Source: Goodfellowiella coeruleoviolacea
GTDB lineage: Bacteria > Actinomycetota > Actinomycetes > Mycobacteriales > Pseudonocardiaceae
Direction of reading: 5' to 3'
Length of the DNA: 64,000 nucleotides
Assembly: GCF_024171785.1 (NCBI RefSeq)
Contig: NZ_JAMTCK010000004.1
Location: 1-64,000, forward strand
A program made the translations under genes and the position numbers. Positions 8,851-16,628 of the stretch are shown here, one piece after another; position 1 is the first letter of the stretch, and each line of letters opens with the position of its first letter. The notes below the pieces were generated by a model. That model made no database searches, was not told where the DNA came from, and saw only the letters and a program-made list of their open reading frames with translations.

Positions 8851-9684
8851 TCACCCGCCCAGCAGTGCCGTGGTCATCCGGTGCAGCCGGAGGGCGTTGG
8901 CCCGGTCGAAGGCCGGGTGGTCCAGGCTCAGCCGCTGGTCCTGCTGGAACGCGCTGAGCGGCTCGGCCGGCGGGTCGTCCAGCAGCCGGACCAGGGGGAC
9001 GATCGCCTCCTCGACCGGCGCGGCGGTCTGCCTGAACTGGTTGATCTGGGCGGTCAGGACGGGGTCCTGGTCGGCGTAGTCGCCGGCGAAGCTGGTGGCG
9101 ACCCCACCGGGGTTGACCAGCACGTAGGGCACCGCGCCGGTGCCGGCGAGTTCGGCGAAGGCCACGCCCAGCAGGTCGTTGGCCCGACTGCCCTGGAACA
9201 TCGCGGTGAGCGGCTGGTAGTCGCGGGTCAGCTGCGGGTCGTCCCAGTGGATCTCGCCCACCTCCACGCCGGGACCGCAGATGTTGAGCACCACCGGCCG
9301 GGCGGCCCTGGCCAGCAGCGGCTCCAGGCCGAAGCTCAGCAGGAACCGGCTGAGGTAGTACAGGGCGAAGGTGTGCTCGAATCCCTCGGCGGTCTCGGTC
9401 CGCCGGGTCCGGTAGAACTGGGCGCCCAGCACCAGCGCGTCCACCTGCGCGAACCGGTTCTCGATCGCGGCGATGACCCGCCGGTTCTCCGCGACCAGGC
9501 TCAGGTCGGCGGTCAGGGAGGTGGCCCGGTCGGCGGCGCCGAGCCGGTCGGCCTCGGCGCGGAAGGCACGCCCCTTGGCCTGGTCGCGGCCGATGACCAC
9601 CACGTGGTCGCCCCGCCCGAGCAGGTGCCGGGCCAGGCCCTGGCCGATACCCGCTGTTCCACCCGAGATGATCACGGTTCGCAC
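8851..9684 (-). CDS. Divergent short-chain dehydrogenase (retinol dehydrogenase-like)
   Basis: The 277-residue SDR has SGGTAGIGQG (7-16) as cofactor loop, IGRD at 31-34 (Arg suggests NADP), and the FEHTFALYYLSRFLL segment (102-116) typical of retinol dehydrogenase-like SDRs. The active site is altered: the YxxSK position reads FQGSR (163-167), and the catalytic Ser position falls in NICG near Cys136. Tyr and Lys are therefore replaced by Phe and Arg. Start is GTG 9684 with AGGGAG upstream. It is divergent from a TetR gene that may control it. Confidence 0.8.
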   Translation of the reverse strand: MRTVIISGGTAGIGQGLARHLLGRGDHVVVIGRDQAKGRAFRAEADRLGAADRATSLTADLSLVAENRRVIAAIENRFAQVDALVLGAQFYRTRRTETAEGFEHTFALYYLSRFLLSFGLEPLLARAARPVVLNICGPGVEVGEIHWDDPQLTRDYQPLTAMFQGSRANDLLGVAFAELAGTGAVPYVLVNPGGVATSFAGDYADQDPVLTAQINQFRQTAAPVEEAIVPLVRLLDDPPAEPLSAFQQDQRLSLDHPAFDRANALRLHRMTTALLGG

Positions 9685-9824
9685 GGTTACTCTCCCTGGA
9701 ACACGTCGGCCGGCGCGGTCACCGCGACCCGGTCCGGCAGGAAAGTCATCGACTGATGACTCTGCTGACCGTAGTGAGCCGGGTCGGCGGATGTCAACGG
9801 TCGAGGACTTGGTCAGGAGGACCC

Positions 9825-10517
9825 GTGAGCACACCCGAGTCACCACGGCCGCGCCGCCGCGACCGCGCCGCCACCCGGGCCGCGCTGCTGGCCGCGGCGC
9901 GCCTGCGCTTCGCCCGGGACGGCTACGACGCCACCGGCGTGCGGGACATCGCCGCGGACGTGGGCGTGGACCCCGCCCTGGTCTTCCGCTACTTCGGGTC
10001 GAAGCAGCGGCTGTTCGCCGAGGTCACCGCCGGTGCCGGCGCCGAGGTCGCGGCCGGTGCCACCGCCGGTGTCGGCACCGGGGCCGCGGCCGGTGCCGGT
10101 GCCGGTGCCGAGGAGGCCGGCGACGACGGGGGTGCCGCGGACCTGCCGCTGTGGCTGCTGCGCTCGGCGGTGGCCGCGGACTGGTCGGACTACGCCGGCG
10201 AACACCCGTTCGTCGCCCTGCTGCGCTCGTCCGGGCACGAGGACGCGCGAACCCAGTTGCAGCAGCAGATCTGTGACAGCTACGTCCGCCAACTCGCGGC
10301 GGTGTCGCCCGGGCCGGACCGGGAACTGCGCGCCGAGCTGCTGAGCGCCTGGCTGCTCGGCATCGGCGTGGCGCGGTCGGTGATCCGCACGCCGCGGCTG
10401 GCCGAGGCCGACTTCGCCGAACTCGCGCCGTACTTCGCCGAGATCGCCGCCATGCTGCTCAACCGGCCGGCGGCGGCTGCCGATAACACGTCCAACACGC
10501 CGGCCGCCGCGGACTGA
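9825..10517 (+). CDS. TetR-family regulator with Gly/Ala low-complexity insert
   Basis: The 230-residue protein has a TetR DNA-binding domain: ARLRFARDGYDATGVRDIA, then VDPALVFRYFGSKQRLF (about 26-64). Just after this helix comes an Ala/Gly-rich stretch (69-105) made of reiterated AG/GA codons, absent from ordinary TetR proteins. A ligand domain of normal character follows (106-215). The start is GTG 9825 with AGGAGG 5 nt upstream. It is divergent from the SDR at 9684, the usual placement for a TetR target. Confidence 0.85.
   Translation: MSTPESPRPRRRDRAATRAALLAAARLRFARDGYDATGVRDIAADVGVDPALVFRYFGSKQRLFAEVTAGAGAEVAAGATAGVGTGAAAGAGAGAEEAGDDGGAADLPLWLLRSAVAADWSDYAGEHPFVALLRSSGHEDARTQLQQQICDSYVRQLAAVSPGPDRELRAELLSAWLLGIGVARSVIRTPRLAEADFAELAPYFAEIAAMLLNRPAAAADNTSNTPAAAD
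10029..10139 (+). repeat. In-frame GCCGGTGCC-type simple repeat in the TetR gene
   Basis: Within the TetR coding region, short GCCGGTGCC/GCCGGTGTC units are reiterated and encode the Ala/Gly-rich segment. The repeat keeps the reading frame, consistent with slippage tolerated as a linker between DNA-binding and ligand domains. Confidence 0.6.
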
Positions 10518-10895
10518 GCCGGGTCGGCCGGCCGGGCCGCCAGGGACGCCCACTACCGACGGTGACGTTCCTGGTGGTGGCGATGTGCCTCGACCGGGTG
10601 GCCGCCGGCCGGGTGCGCCGGTGCGGCGGCCGGGGTGATATGTCGGCAATGCGCCCGAAAACGCGGTTCCCCATTAGATCAATTCGCTGGAACGGATCGA
10701 AAAACAGATTTGCCCGCGCGTGTTCCCCGGGCTCATGTTATATGTCCCGGTGAATCATTTGTTCGTCCCTGTGCGGGTGTTCGAGGACAACCGTCCGCGT
10801 GACCGTGTCTTCCTCGACTCCGGGCCGTCCTGGCTACAGACTCGGAATGCTGGCCGAACGGCGAGCACCAACGACCTAGTAGCGGGAGGTCTCAC
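10518..10895. other. 378-nt intergenic region with AT-rich core
   Basis: The stretch 10650-10760 is distinctly richer in A and T than its surroundings, and probably contains the promoter of the PIG-L gene. No convincing gene is present; the short frame at 10562-10753 shows no coding bias. Confidence 0.4.
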
Positions 10896-11852
10896 GTGCG
10901 GCTCAGGTCATCCCTCATGGCGACGTTGATGTTGGTCACCGCCCCGCTCGTGACTCTTGCCGGTATGCCCACGGTTCCGGTCGCCAGATCAGCCGAAACG
11001 AAGAATGCGGTCGTCAACTTTTCCGCCCACCCGGACGACGATCTGCTCTTCATGAATCCGGACATTGTCGCCGACATCCAGGGCGGCAAGGAGGTGTGGA
11101 CGGTCTACCTCACCGCGGGCGACGTGCCGTTCCCGGCCGGCCCGCTGAACTACGCCAACCACCGGGTCGAGGGGGAGCTGGCCGCCTACGCGCGCGCGGC
11201 CGGCGTGCCCAACGTGTGGGAGTACGACCCGTTGTTCCTGTCCGGCCGCGAGGTCAGCTCGTACGTGCTGGCCGACGCGGCCGTCCGGCTGGTCTTCACC
11301 TACATCCACGCGGCCGGCCCGGACGACTGGACCGGTGACCTGGAGCGGCTGTGGCAGGACTATTCGTTCGTGTCGTATCCGATCGACGGCGGTGATCCCT
11401 ACACCCACGAATCACTGGTCGAGATGATTGCCGAGCTGCTGCACGAGGCCCAGCCCCAGCTCATTCGCACGCAGGATCCGGACGCGGAAACAGAAGATCA
11501 CATCGACCACGCCGGCGGCGCCCTGTTCGTGGCCGAGGCGGACAGTCCCGACGGAATCACCGCGATACGCCGGGTCGAGTACTACAGTTACCCGATCCAG
11601 GAAATGGAACCGAATGTCACCGGTTACCTGAAGGACGAGAAAACCGCCGTCTGGTACGAATACCGGCCCTATGACGATCAGTTGGTCGAGGGTGACTGGG
11701 ACAACGTGATGGACCGCCAGTACACCATCCGCACATTCGAGCCGGGCACGCCCTGGTTCCCCGGGAAGAAGCTGCCGACCGGTCGGGCGGCGAATCCCGA
11801 CCACCCGCCGGCCGAGCACCACCGCCAGGGTGGTCCGGGCGGCCAGGGCTGA
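10896..11852 (+). CDS. Secreted PIG-L/LmbE-type N-acetylglucosaminyl deacetylase
   Basis: The 318-residue protein has a signal peptide (basic start, hydrophobic 7-24) and a PIG-L zinc deacetylase domain. NFSAHPDDDLLF (41-52) supplies the zinc-binding His and Asp pair, and EDHIDHAGG near 200 supplies a third ligand region. Intracellular relatives such as MshB act in mycothiol synthesis; the exported form suggests an extracellular sugar or glycoconjugate substrate. Start is GTG 10896 with GGGAGG 6 nt upstream. The C-terminus is Pro/Gly/His rich. A terminator overlaps its stop. Confidence 0.84.
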   Translation: MRLRSSLMATLMLVTAPLVTLAGMPTVPVARSAETKNAVVNFSAHPDDDLLFMNPDIVADIQGGKEVWTVYLTAGDVPFPAGPLNYANHRVEGELAAYARAAGVPNVWEYDPLFLSGREVSSYVLADAAVRLVFTYIHAAGPDDWTGDLERLWQDYSFVSYPIDGGDPYTHESLVEMIAELLHEAQPQLIRTQDPDAETEDHIDHAGGALFVAEADSPDGITAIRRVEYYSYPIQEMEPNVTGYLKDEKTAVWYEYRPYDDQLVEGDWDNVMDRQYTIRTFEPGTPWFPGKKLPTGRAANPDHPPAEHHRQGGPGGQG

Positions 11853-11880
11853 GGTCCACTCGCACCTGGCCGCCCGGACC
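11832..11880. terminator. 16-bp hairpin overlapping the PIG-L stop codon
   Basis: GGTCCGGGCGGCCAGG (11832-11847) pairs perfectly with CCTGGCCGCCCGGACC (11865-11880). The left arm encodes the last residues of the PIG-L protein, and the stop (11850-11852) is in the loop. The convergent dienelactone hydrolase gene ends at 11907, so the hairpin can work in both directions. Confidence 0.65.
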
Positions 11881-11906
11881 AACGCGGCCGCCGCGGGCCG
11901 GACCGG

Positions 11907-12638
11907 TCACGCGTGGTGACCGGTGAAGTCCAGGATGCGGCGCCACGCGTCCGCGCACGCGTCCCGCCAGTCGCCGAACGAGCGGTCGAAGAACGAGTGC
12001 GGCGCGCCGTCGTAGACGTGCATGGCGAAGTCCTTGCCGGCCGCGCTGAGCCGGTCGGCCAGCTGGCGGAACTCCGCCTGCGGGGTCGCCACGTCCGCCC
12101 CGGCGATCAGCAGCAGCAGCGGCTTGCCGAAGTCGTCCACCACGTCGTCGACCAGCTCCGGCTTGCCGTAGAAGCCGATCACCCCGGCCAGGTCGAGGTC
12201 ACTGGCGGACAGCCGCCACGACTGGCTGCCACCGAAGCAGAAGCCCACGGTGAACACCGCTCCGGCGCCGTGCTCGCGCAGCCAGTCCACGGCCGCGGCC
12301 ACGTCGGTGCGCACCTGGTCGGGGGTCACCTGCCCGATGTGCGCCTGCCAGTCGAAGGAGTCGTCGCGCGCGCCGATGCCGGCGGTGCGGCCGAAGTAGT
12401 CCAGGGCCACGGCGTGGAAGCCGGCCTCGGCGAAGCGCTGGGTCAGGTCCTCGTAGTAGGGGTGCAGGCCCCGGATGTCGGGCAGGATGACCACGCTCCG
12501 GCCGTTGGGCGTGGCCGGGACCGCGTGGTGGGCGGCGAACCGGTTGCCGTCCGCCGCGGTCAGCTCCAGCCGGCCGTGCTCGGCGACCTCGCCGGGGTTG
12601 GGCGGCGCGGGCGGGCGGCTGTCGGTGCTGTGGCACAT
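11907..12638 (-). CDS. Dienelactone hydrolase family protein
   Basis: The 243-residue alpha/beta hydrolase carries the DLH triad: nucleophile Cys134 in VGFCFGG, an Asp in AGADVATP near 190, and His in GAPHSFFD near 222. DIRGLHPYYEDLTQRFAEAG after residue 54 is typical of the family. DLH enzymes open lactone rings such as dienelactone in catechol degradation, but no other catabolic genes are nearby, so the substrate is open. Start is ATG 12638. It is convergent with the PIG-L gene. Confidence 0.88.
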   Translation of the reverse strand: MCHSTDSRPPAPPNPGEVAEHGRLELTAADGNRFAAHHAVPATPNGRSVVILPDIRGLHPYYEDLTQRFAEAGFHAVALDYFGRTAGIGARDDSFDWQAHIGQVTPDQVRTDVAAAVDWLREHGAGAVFTVGFCFGGSQSWRLSASDLDLAGVIGFYGKPELVDDVVDDFGKPLLLLIAGADVATPQAEFRQLADRLSAAGKDFAMHVYDGAPHSFFDRSFGDWRDACADAWRRILDFTGHHA

Positions 12639-12845
12639 GGTCGTACTCCTCGGGATCCGCGTTCAGCGTTGTGTTCACCTCTGGCGGGGCGGGTCAGCCC
12701 AGCATCGCCGGGCGGCCCGTCCACCGCCACGCCAACCCTGCCAAGCCCGGCCGGTCCCGCCCAGCCACTGGTGAACCCGTGCACCGCGGTTACTGGTACT
12801 GACAGGACCACCCTCGCCCGGCGCTCGTCGGGCACACTGACCGGC

Positions 12846-13727
12846 ATGGCAGACGGTTCCGAACTGGGCAAGTTCCTCCAGTCCAGACGGGCGCGGATCA
12901 GTCCGGAACAGCTCGGCCTGGTCGGTGGCCCCCGGCGCCGCGTGCGGGGGTTGCGGCGCGAGGAGGTCGCCCAGTTCGCCGGCATCAGCGTGGAGTACTA
13001 CGTGCGGCTGGAGCAGGGCCGCGCCACCCGACCCTCGGACGAGGTGCTGGACGCCATCGCCAGGGCACTGCACCTGACCGAGGTGGAGCAGGCGCACCTG
13101 CGGGACCTGGCGCGGCTGCGGTCGCGGCGCCGCGAGCCGGCTCGGGCCAGGACCACGACCACGCACACCCGGGTCCGGCCGGAGCTGGCGCACCTGCTGG
13201 CCGCGATGGACCAGCAGGTGCCCGCGCTGGTCATCAACTTCCGCATGGACGTGCTGGCCTGGAACCGGCTGGCCACCCAGCTGTTCTTCGACTTCGACGC
13301 CAGCCCGCCCGCGCGGCGCAACCTCGCCCGGTTCGCCTTCCTGGACCCGGCCAGCCAGCAGGTCTTCCTGGACTGGCCGGAGGTGGCCAGGGCCACGGTG
13401 GGCGCCCTGCGGCTGGCCGCCGGCCGCCACCCGGAGGACGCCGGACTCGCCGCGCTGCTCGGCGAGCTGTCCGTGCACAGTGGACAGTTCGGTCGGCTGT
13501 GGGCCGGCCGGGACGTGAAGCAGCGCACCCACGGCGTGAAGCGCTTCGCCAACCCGCTGGTCGGCGAACTCAGCCTGCACTACGAGAACTTCGAGCTGCC
13601 GGGGGAATCCGGTCAGCGGCTGATCACCTTCACCGCACCGCCGGACAGCCCGGCGCACAACGCGCTGCGGCTGCTGGCGCTGTGGACGCTGCCCAGCGCA
13701 CCGGCGGACAGCCAGCCAACCGCGTGA
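12846..13727 (+). CDS. XRE-type regulator with MmyB-like ligand domain
   Basis: The 293-residue protein has an N-terminal helix-turn-helix containing RVRGLRREEVAQFAGISVEY (about 36-55) and YVRLEQGRATRPSDEVLDAI. The C-terminal ligand-binding domain contains VLAWNRLATQLFFDF and LHYENFELPGESGQRL, both characteristic of MmyB-like actinobacterial regulators. Start ATG 12846. It is divergent from the dienelactone hydrolase gene with about 200 nt between, and may regulate it. Ligand unknown. Confidence 0.88.
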   Translation: MADGSELGKFLQSRRARISPEQLGLVGGPRRRVRGLRREEVAQFAGISVEYYVRLEQGRATRPSDEVLDAIARALHLTEVEQAHLRDLARLRSRRREPARARTTTTHTRVRPELAHLLAAMDQQVPALVINFRMDVLAWNRLATQLFFDFDASPPARRNLARFAFLDPASQQVFLDWPEVARATVGALRLAAGRHPEDAGLAALLGELSVHSGQFGRLWAGRDVKQRTHGVKRFANPLVGELSLHYENFELPGESGQRLITFTAPPDSPAHNALRLLALWTLPSAPADSQPTA

Positions 13728-13778
13728 CCACGGCAGGCTCCAGTGTGGACGGCTGGCCCGGCCCGTGCACCGCTCCGC

Positions 13779-14615
13779 TCACCAGAACCGGCAGTCCGCG
13801 GCCCCGCCGCAGCCGAACACCGTGGCCGCCGCGTCCGGCCCGGCGGCCAGCACGGCCGGGGCCAGCCGGACGAAACAGGGCAGGCAGGGCACCAGCAGTC
13901 GGCGGTAGCCGGTGCGCACCAGCCGGTGGGTCCGCAGCGGCCGCAGCGCCCGCTGCGCCGACACCTCCGAGGCCATCGCCAGCTGCGCCAACTCCTCCTG
14001 GCTGAGCGGGATCTCCACGCCCCGGCCCTCGGCCTGGTCCTGGAAGACCCCGACCAGCTCCAGGAGCACACCCACCAGTCGGGTGCCGACCTCGTGCGAG
14101 GTCAGCCTGATGTGCCGGCGGTCGGCCGCCCGCAGCCGCGCCACCACCTGCCTGGCGACCTCCTGGGCGGCCCTGGGGTGGTGGTCCAGGAAGTGGACGA
14201 ACCGGTCCCGGGAGACCTTGATCCCGTGCACGCCGCTGTGCGCGAGCACCGACGCCGAGCGCGGCCGGCCGTCCAGGCAGGCCATCTCGCCGAGCAGCTC
14301 ACCCCGGCCGCGCACGCCCAGCAGCCGGTCGGTGCCGTCCTCGTCGCCGGTCACCACCTTCACCTGGCCGGTGCGCAGCACGATCACGCAGTCGCCGACC
14401 TCGCCCTCGCGCATCAGGTACTCGCCGGGGCGGTACTGGATGGCCCGCCCCCGGTCGAGCAGGGCCAGCAGTTCACCGCGGGGCATCCGGTCGGCGAACG
14501 TCGTCGGCGCGTGGTCGGCCGCCCAGCGCGCGCCGACGCCGGCGCCCGGGGGAGTGGCCGCGCCCCCGGGTGAGTCGGAACCGGGTGCGCCGGTGAGGTG
14601 GCGGAGGTTGTTCAT
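13779..14615 (-). CDS. Crp/Fnr-type cyclic-nucleotide-binding regulator
   Basis: The 278-residue protein has a cNMP-binding barrel (about 45-155) with YRPGEYLMREGEVGDCVIVL and GELLGEMACLDGRPRSASV. A Crp-type helix-turn-helix follows (near 200-225, SQEELAQLAMASEVSAQRAL). The phosphate-cassette Arg of the RxSA motif is present. The C-terminal tail is odd, with Cys in VPCLPC and CGGAADCRFW, four Cys that could bind metal. Start ATG 14615 is preceded by AGGGGG. A degenerate 15-bp tandem repeat lies directly upstream in its leader. Confidence 0.85.
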   Translation of the reverse strand: MNNLRHLTGAPGSDSPGGAATPPGAGVGARWAADHAPTTFADRMPRGELLALLDRGRAIQYRPGEYLMREGEVGDCVIVLRTGQVKVVTGDEDGTDRLLGVRGRGELLGEMACLDGRPRSASVLAHSGVHGIKVSRDRFVHFLDHHPRAAQEVARQVVARLRAADRRHIRLTSHEVGTRLVGVLLELVGVFQDQAEGRGVEIPLSQEELAQLAMASEVSAQRALRPLRTHRLVRTGYRRLLVPCLPCFVRLAPAVLAAGPDAAATVFGCGGAADCRFW

Positions 14616-15193
14616 GGTCCCCCTGCAGGATGTCGCTGAACAGACCGTCGCTGAACAGATTGTCGCTGAACAGATCGTCGTTGGGTGGATCGTCGCTGGG
14701 CAGGTGTCGCTGAACAGGATGTCGTTGGGCGGGATTCCGCTGAACCGGATTTCGCGGCCGTCGGGAAACGGTCGCGAATCCAGTGGATATTCCAATGGAC
14801 AGGGAAAAGCCTTGCCGCACTGATCGCTCGCCCTGTCGCCAACGCATCCCCGCTGACCTGCCAGTTTGCTGTCCGCACGTGGTTATCAGGCTGCCGTGAA
14901 TGCTCCACCAGATCCAGTCGCGCCGGCAAAGCGGTCGACCTCAGCGCCAAACGGTCGCCGGACTTCAGGCCGAACGAACCAACGCGTCCGCCGTTCTCGC
15001 CGCAAGGCTCAGTCCAACTCGGTGGGAATTGAACGGTGGCCCCGCGATTCCCGCGCCGGGGCACCGAGCCGACGGGCCGCGTCGGGCGCTGGCCTACCCT
15101 GCGCAGGGAGCGGGAGCTGGTCCCGCGCCGGCCCTGCCACCAGGGTGAACCCGACGCCGAACACCACGCAGAACACCAGGGAGGACTTCGCCC
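14616..15193. other. 578-nt divergent intergenic region
   Basis: This gap separates the Crp-like gene from the 2-hydroxyacid dehydrogenase gene. It holds the tandem repeat at 14632-14755. The remainder shows moderate GC and no convincing gene; frames reading across it on either strand lack coding character. Confidence 0.5.
14632..14755. repeat. Degenerate 15-bp tandem repeat (about 8 units)
   Basis: Units read CGCTGAACAGACCGT, CGCTGAACAGATTGT, CGCTGAACAGATCGT, then diverging copies such as CGTTGGGTGGATCGT and CGCTGAACAGGATGT. The array starts 16 nt upstream of the Crp-like start, so it is transcribed in that gene's leader or overlaps its promoter. Degeneracy increases away from the gene. Confidence 0.8.
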
Positions 15194-16126
15194 ATGCCGC
15201 TGGACAGCAAGACCGTGCGGATCGCCGTGCTGCCCGACCCCACCGGCAGCGCCGCCCGCGTCGCCCAGGAGGCCGGCGCCCACCCGGTCCCGCTGCACGA
15301 CGCCAACGCCCTGGTCTGGACCGCGTCCAGCCCCGCTGAGTTCCCCACCGACCTGCCCGACTCGGTGCGCTGGGTCCAGCTGCCCTCGGCCGGCGTGGAG
15401 AAGTGGCTGGCCAACGGCATCGTGGACCGGCAGCGCGTGTGGACCTCGGCGACCGGTGCGTACTCCCGGCCGGTGGCCGAGCACGCGCTGACGCTGATGC
15501 TGGCCGCGGCCCGGCGGCTGCCGGACTGCGTGCGGGCCACCACCTGGCGCAAGGACGAACTCCGCGCGAGCGTGGGCACCCTGCGCGACGCCACCGTGGT
15601 GATCGTCGGCTGCGGCGGCATCGGCCGGGCGTTGATCCCGCTGGTGGGCGCGCTGGGCGGGCAGGTGGTGGCGGTGAACCGCAGTGGCCGGCCGGTGCCC
15701 GGCGCGCAGCGCACCATCGCGGCGGCGGACGCGGCCGACGTGTGGTCCCAGGGCGACTACCTGGTGCTGGCCGCGCCCGCCACCCAGCAGACCGAGCGGC
15801 TGGTCGGTGCCGAGCAGCTGCGCCGGATGCGGTCGTCGGCCTGGCTGGTCAACGTGGCCAGGGGCACGCTGGTGGACACCGACGCCCTGGTGGCCGCGCT
15901 GGACGCGGGCGAGATCGCCGGGGCCGCGCTGGACGTGACCGACCCCGAGCCGCTGCCCGACGGCCACCCGCTGTGGACGCACCCGCGCGCCATCATCACC
16001 CCGCACGTGGCCAACCCGGAGACCACCCTGCGCGCCTACTTCCACGAGCGGCTGACCCACAACATCCGCCGCTACGCCAGTGGCGAGCCGCTGATCGGCG
16101 TGGTCGACCTGGACGCCGGCTACTGA
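15194..16126 (+). CDS. D-isomer-specific 2-hydroxyacid dehydrogenase
   Basis: The 310-residue NAD(P)-dependent oxidoreductase has GCGGIGRALIPL (about 138-149) as dinucleotide loop. Catalytic positions are Arg in NVARGTLVD, Glu in VTDPEPLP and His in TPHVANP. SATGAYSRPVAEHAL in the N-terminal part is also conserved. Family members reduce 2-keto acids such as glyoxylate, hydroxypyruvate or phosphoglycerate precursors; specificity cannot be read. Start ATG 15194 follows AGGGAGG. Monocistronic. Confidence 0.9.
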   Translation: MPLDSKTVRIAVLPDPTGSAARVAQEAGAHPVPLHDANALVWTASSPAEFPTDLPDSVRWVQLPSAGVEKWLANGIVDRQRVWTSATGAYSRPVAEHALTLMLAAARRLPDCVRATTWRKDELRASVGTLRDATVVIVGCGGIGRALIPLVGALGGQVVAVNRSGRPVPGAQRTIAAADAADVWSQGDYLVLAAPATQQTERLVGAEQLRRMRSSAWLVNVARGTLVDTDALVAALDAGEIAGAALDVTDPEPLPDGHPLWTHPRAIITPHVANPETTLRAYFHERLTHNIRRYASGEPLIGVVDLDAGY

Positions 16127-16274
16127 TCACCCGGCTGGTCGCGCTCCTGCCGGAGCACCCGATCGGCCCGAACCGGGCGAACCCGGGCATTAGTTGCATG
16201 AGCAACGGAACCGGCGGAACCGGTTGTCCGTCCCAGACGGCGAATCGGGGGACCGGCGGAAGGCAGGGGTGGCA

Positions 16275-16628
16275 GTGACCGAACGATTTCACGTGGTGCC
16301 AGCGGAGTTGCGCGGCTATGGCGAGCTGCTGGACCGCAACGCGCAGCACTTCCTGACCATCAAGGACCACGCGATCAGCAAGGGCGGTGACACGGCCGGC
16401 TTCACCGGGCTGCTGTCGCTGCTGGTGCCGGTGGTGACCGGGGTGGCCGAGCTGTACGGCGAGACGCTGGACTTCGCCAACTCGAAGATGGTCAAGGAGG
16501 CGCAGGCGCTGAACAAGACCGCGGACACCTACGAGAAGGTGGACGCGCTGGGCCGGCAGGGCCTCGAAGGCGTGGCCACCAAGCTCGACGCGGCCGCGGC
16601 CGCGCCGAAGACCGGGGGTGCCCGGTGA
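16275..16628 (+). CDS. EspC-like type VII secretion-associated protein
   Basis: This 117-residue protein has features of EspC/WXG-like type VII substrates: helical throughout, FHVVPAELRGYGELLDRNA at the start, and a C-terminal helix ending ALNKTADTYEKVDALG. It is the first of three genes with successive 4-nt GTGA overlaps, so the three products are made together. GTG 16275 follows AGGGG; GTG 16269 is an alternative. No ESX core genes (EccC, EccD, MycP) lie in the window, so export is inferred, not shown. Confidence 0.6.
   Translation: MTERFHVVPAELRGYGELLDRNAQHFLTIKDHAISKGGDTAGFTGLLSLLVPVVTGVAELYGETLDFANSKMVKEAQALNKTADTYEKVDALGRQGLEGVATKLDAAAAAPKTGGAR

Noticed and set aside
10562-10753. 63-codon frame upstream of the PIG-L gene
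   Set aside because: No coding-like third-position bias, no ribosome site and no similarity; it overlaps the AT-rich promoter zone.
14632-14755. CRISPR array
   Set aside because: Units are 15 bp, directly adjacent and degenerate, with no spacers and no cas genes.
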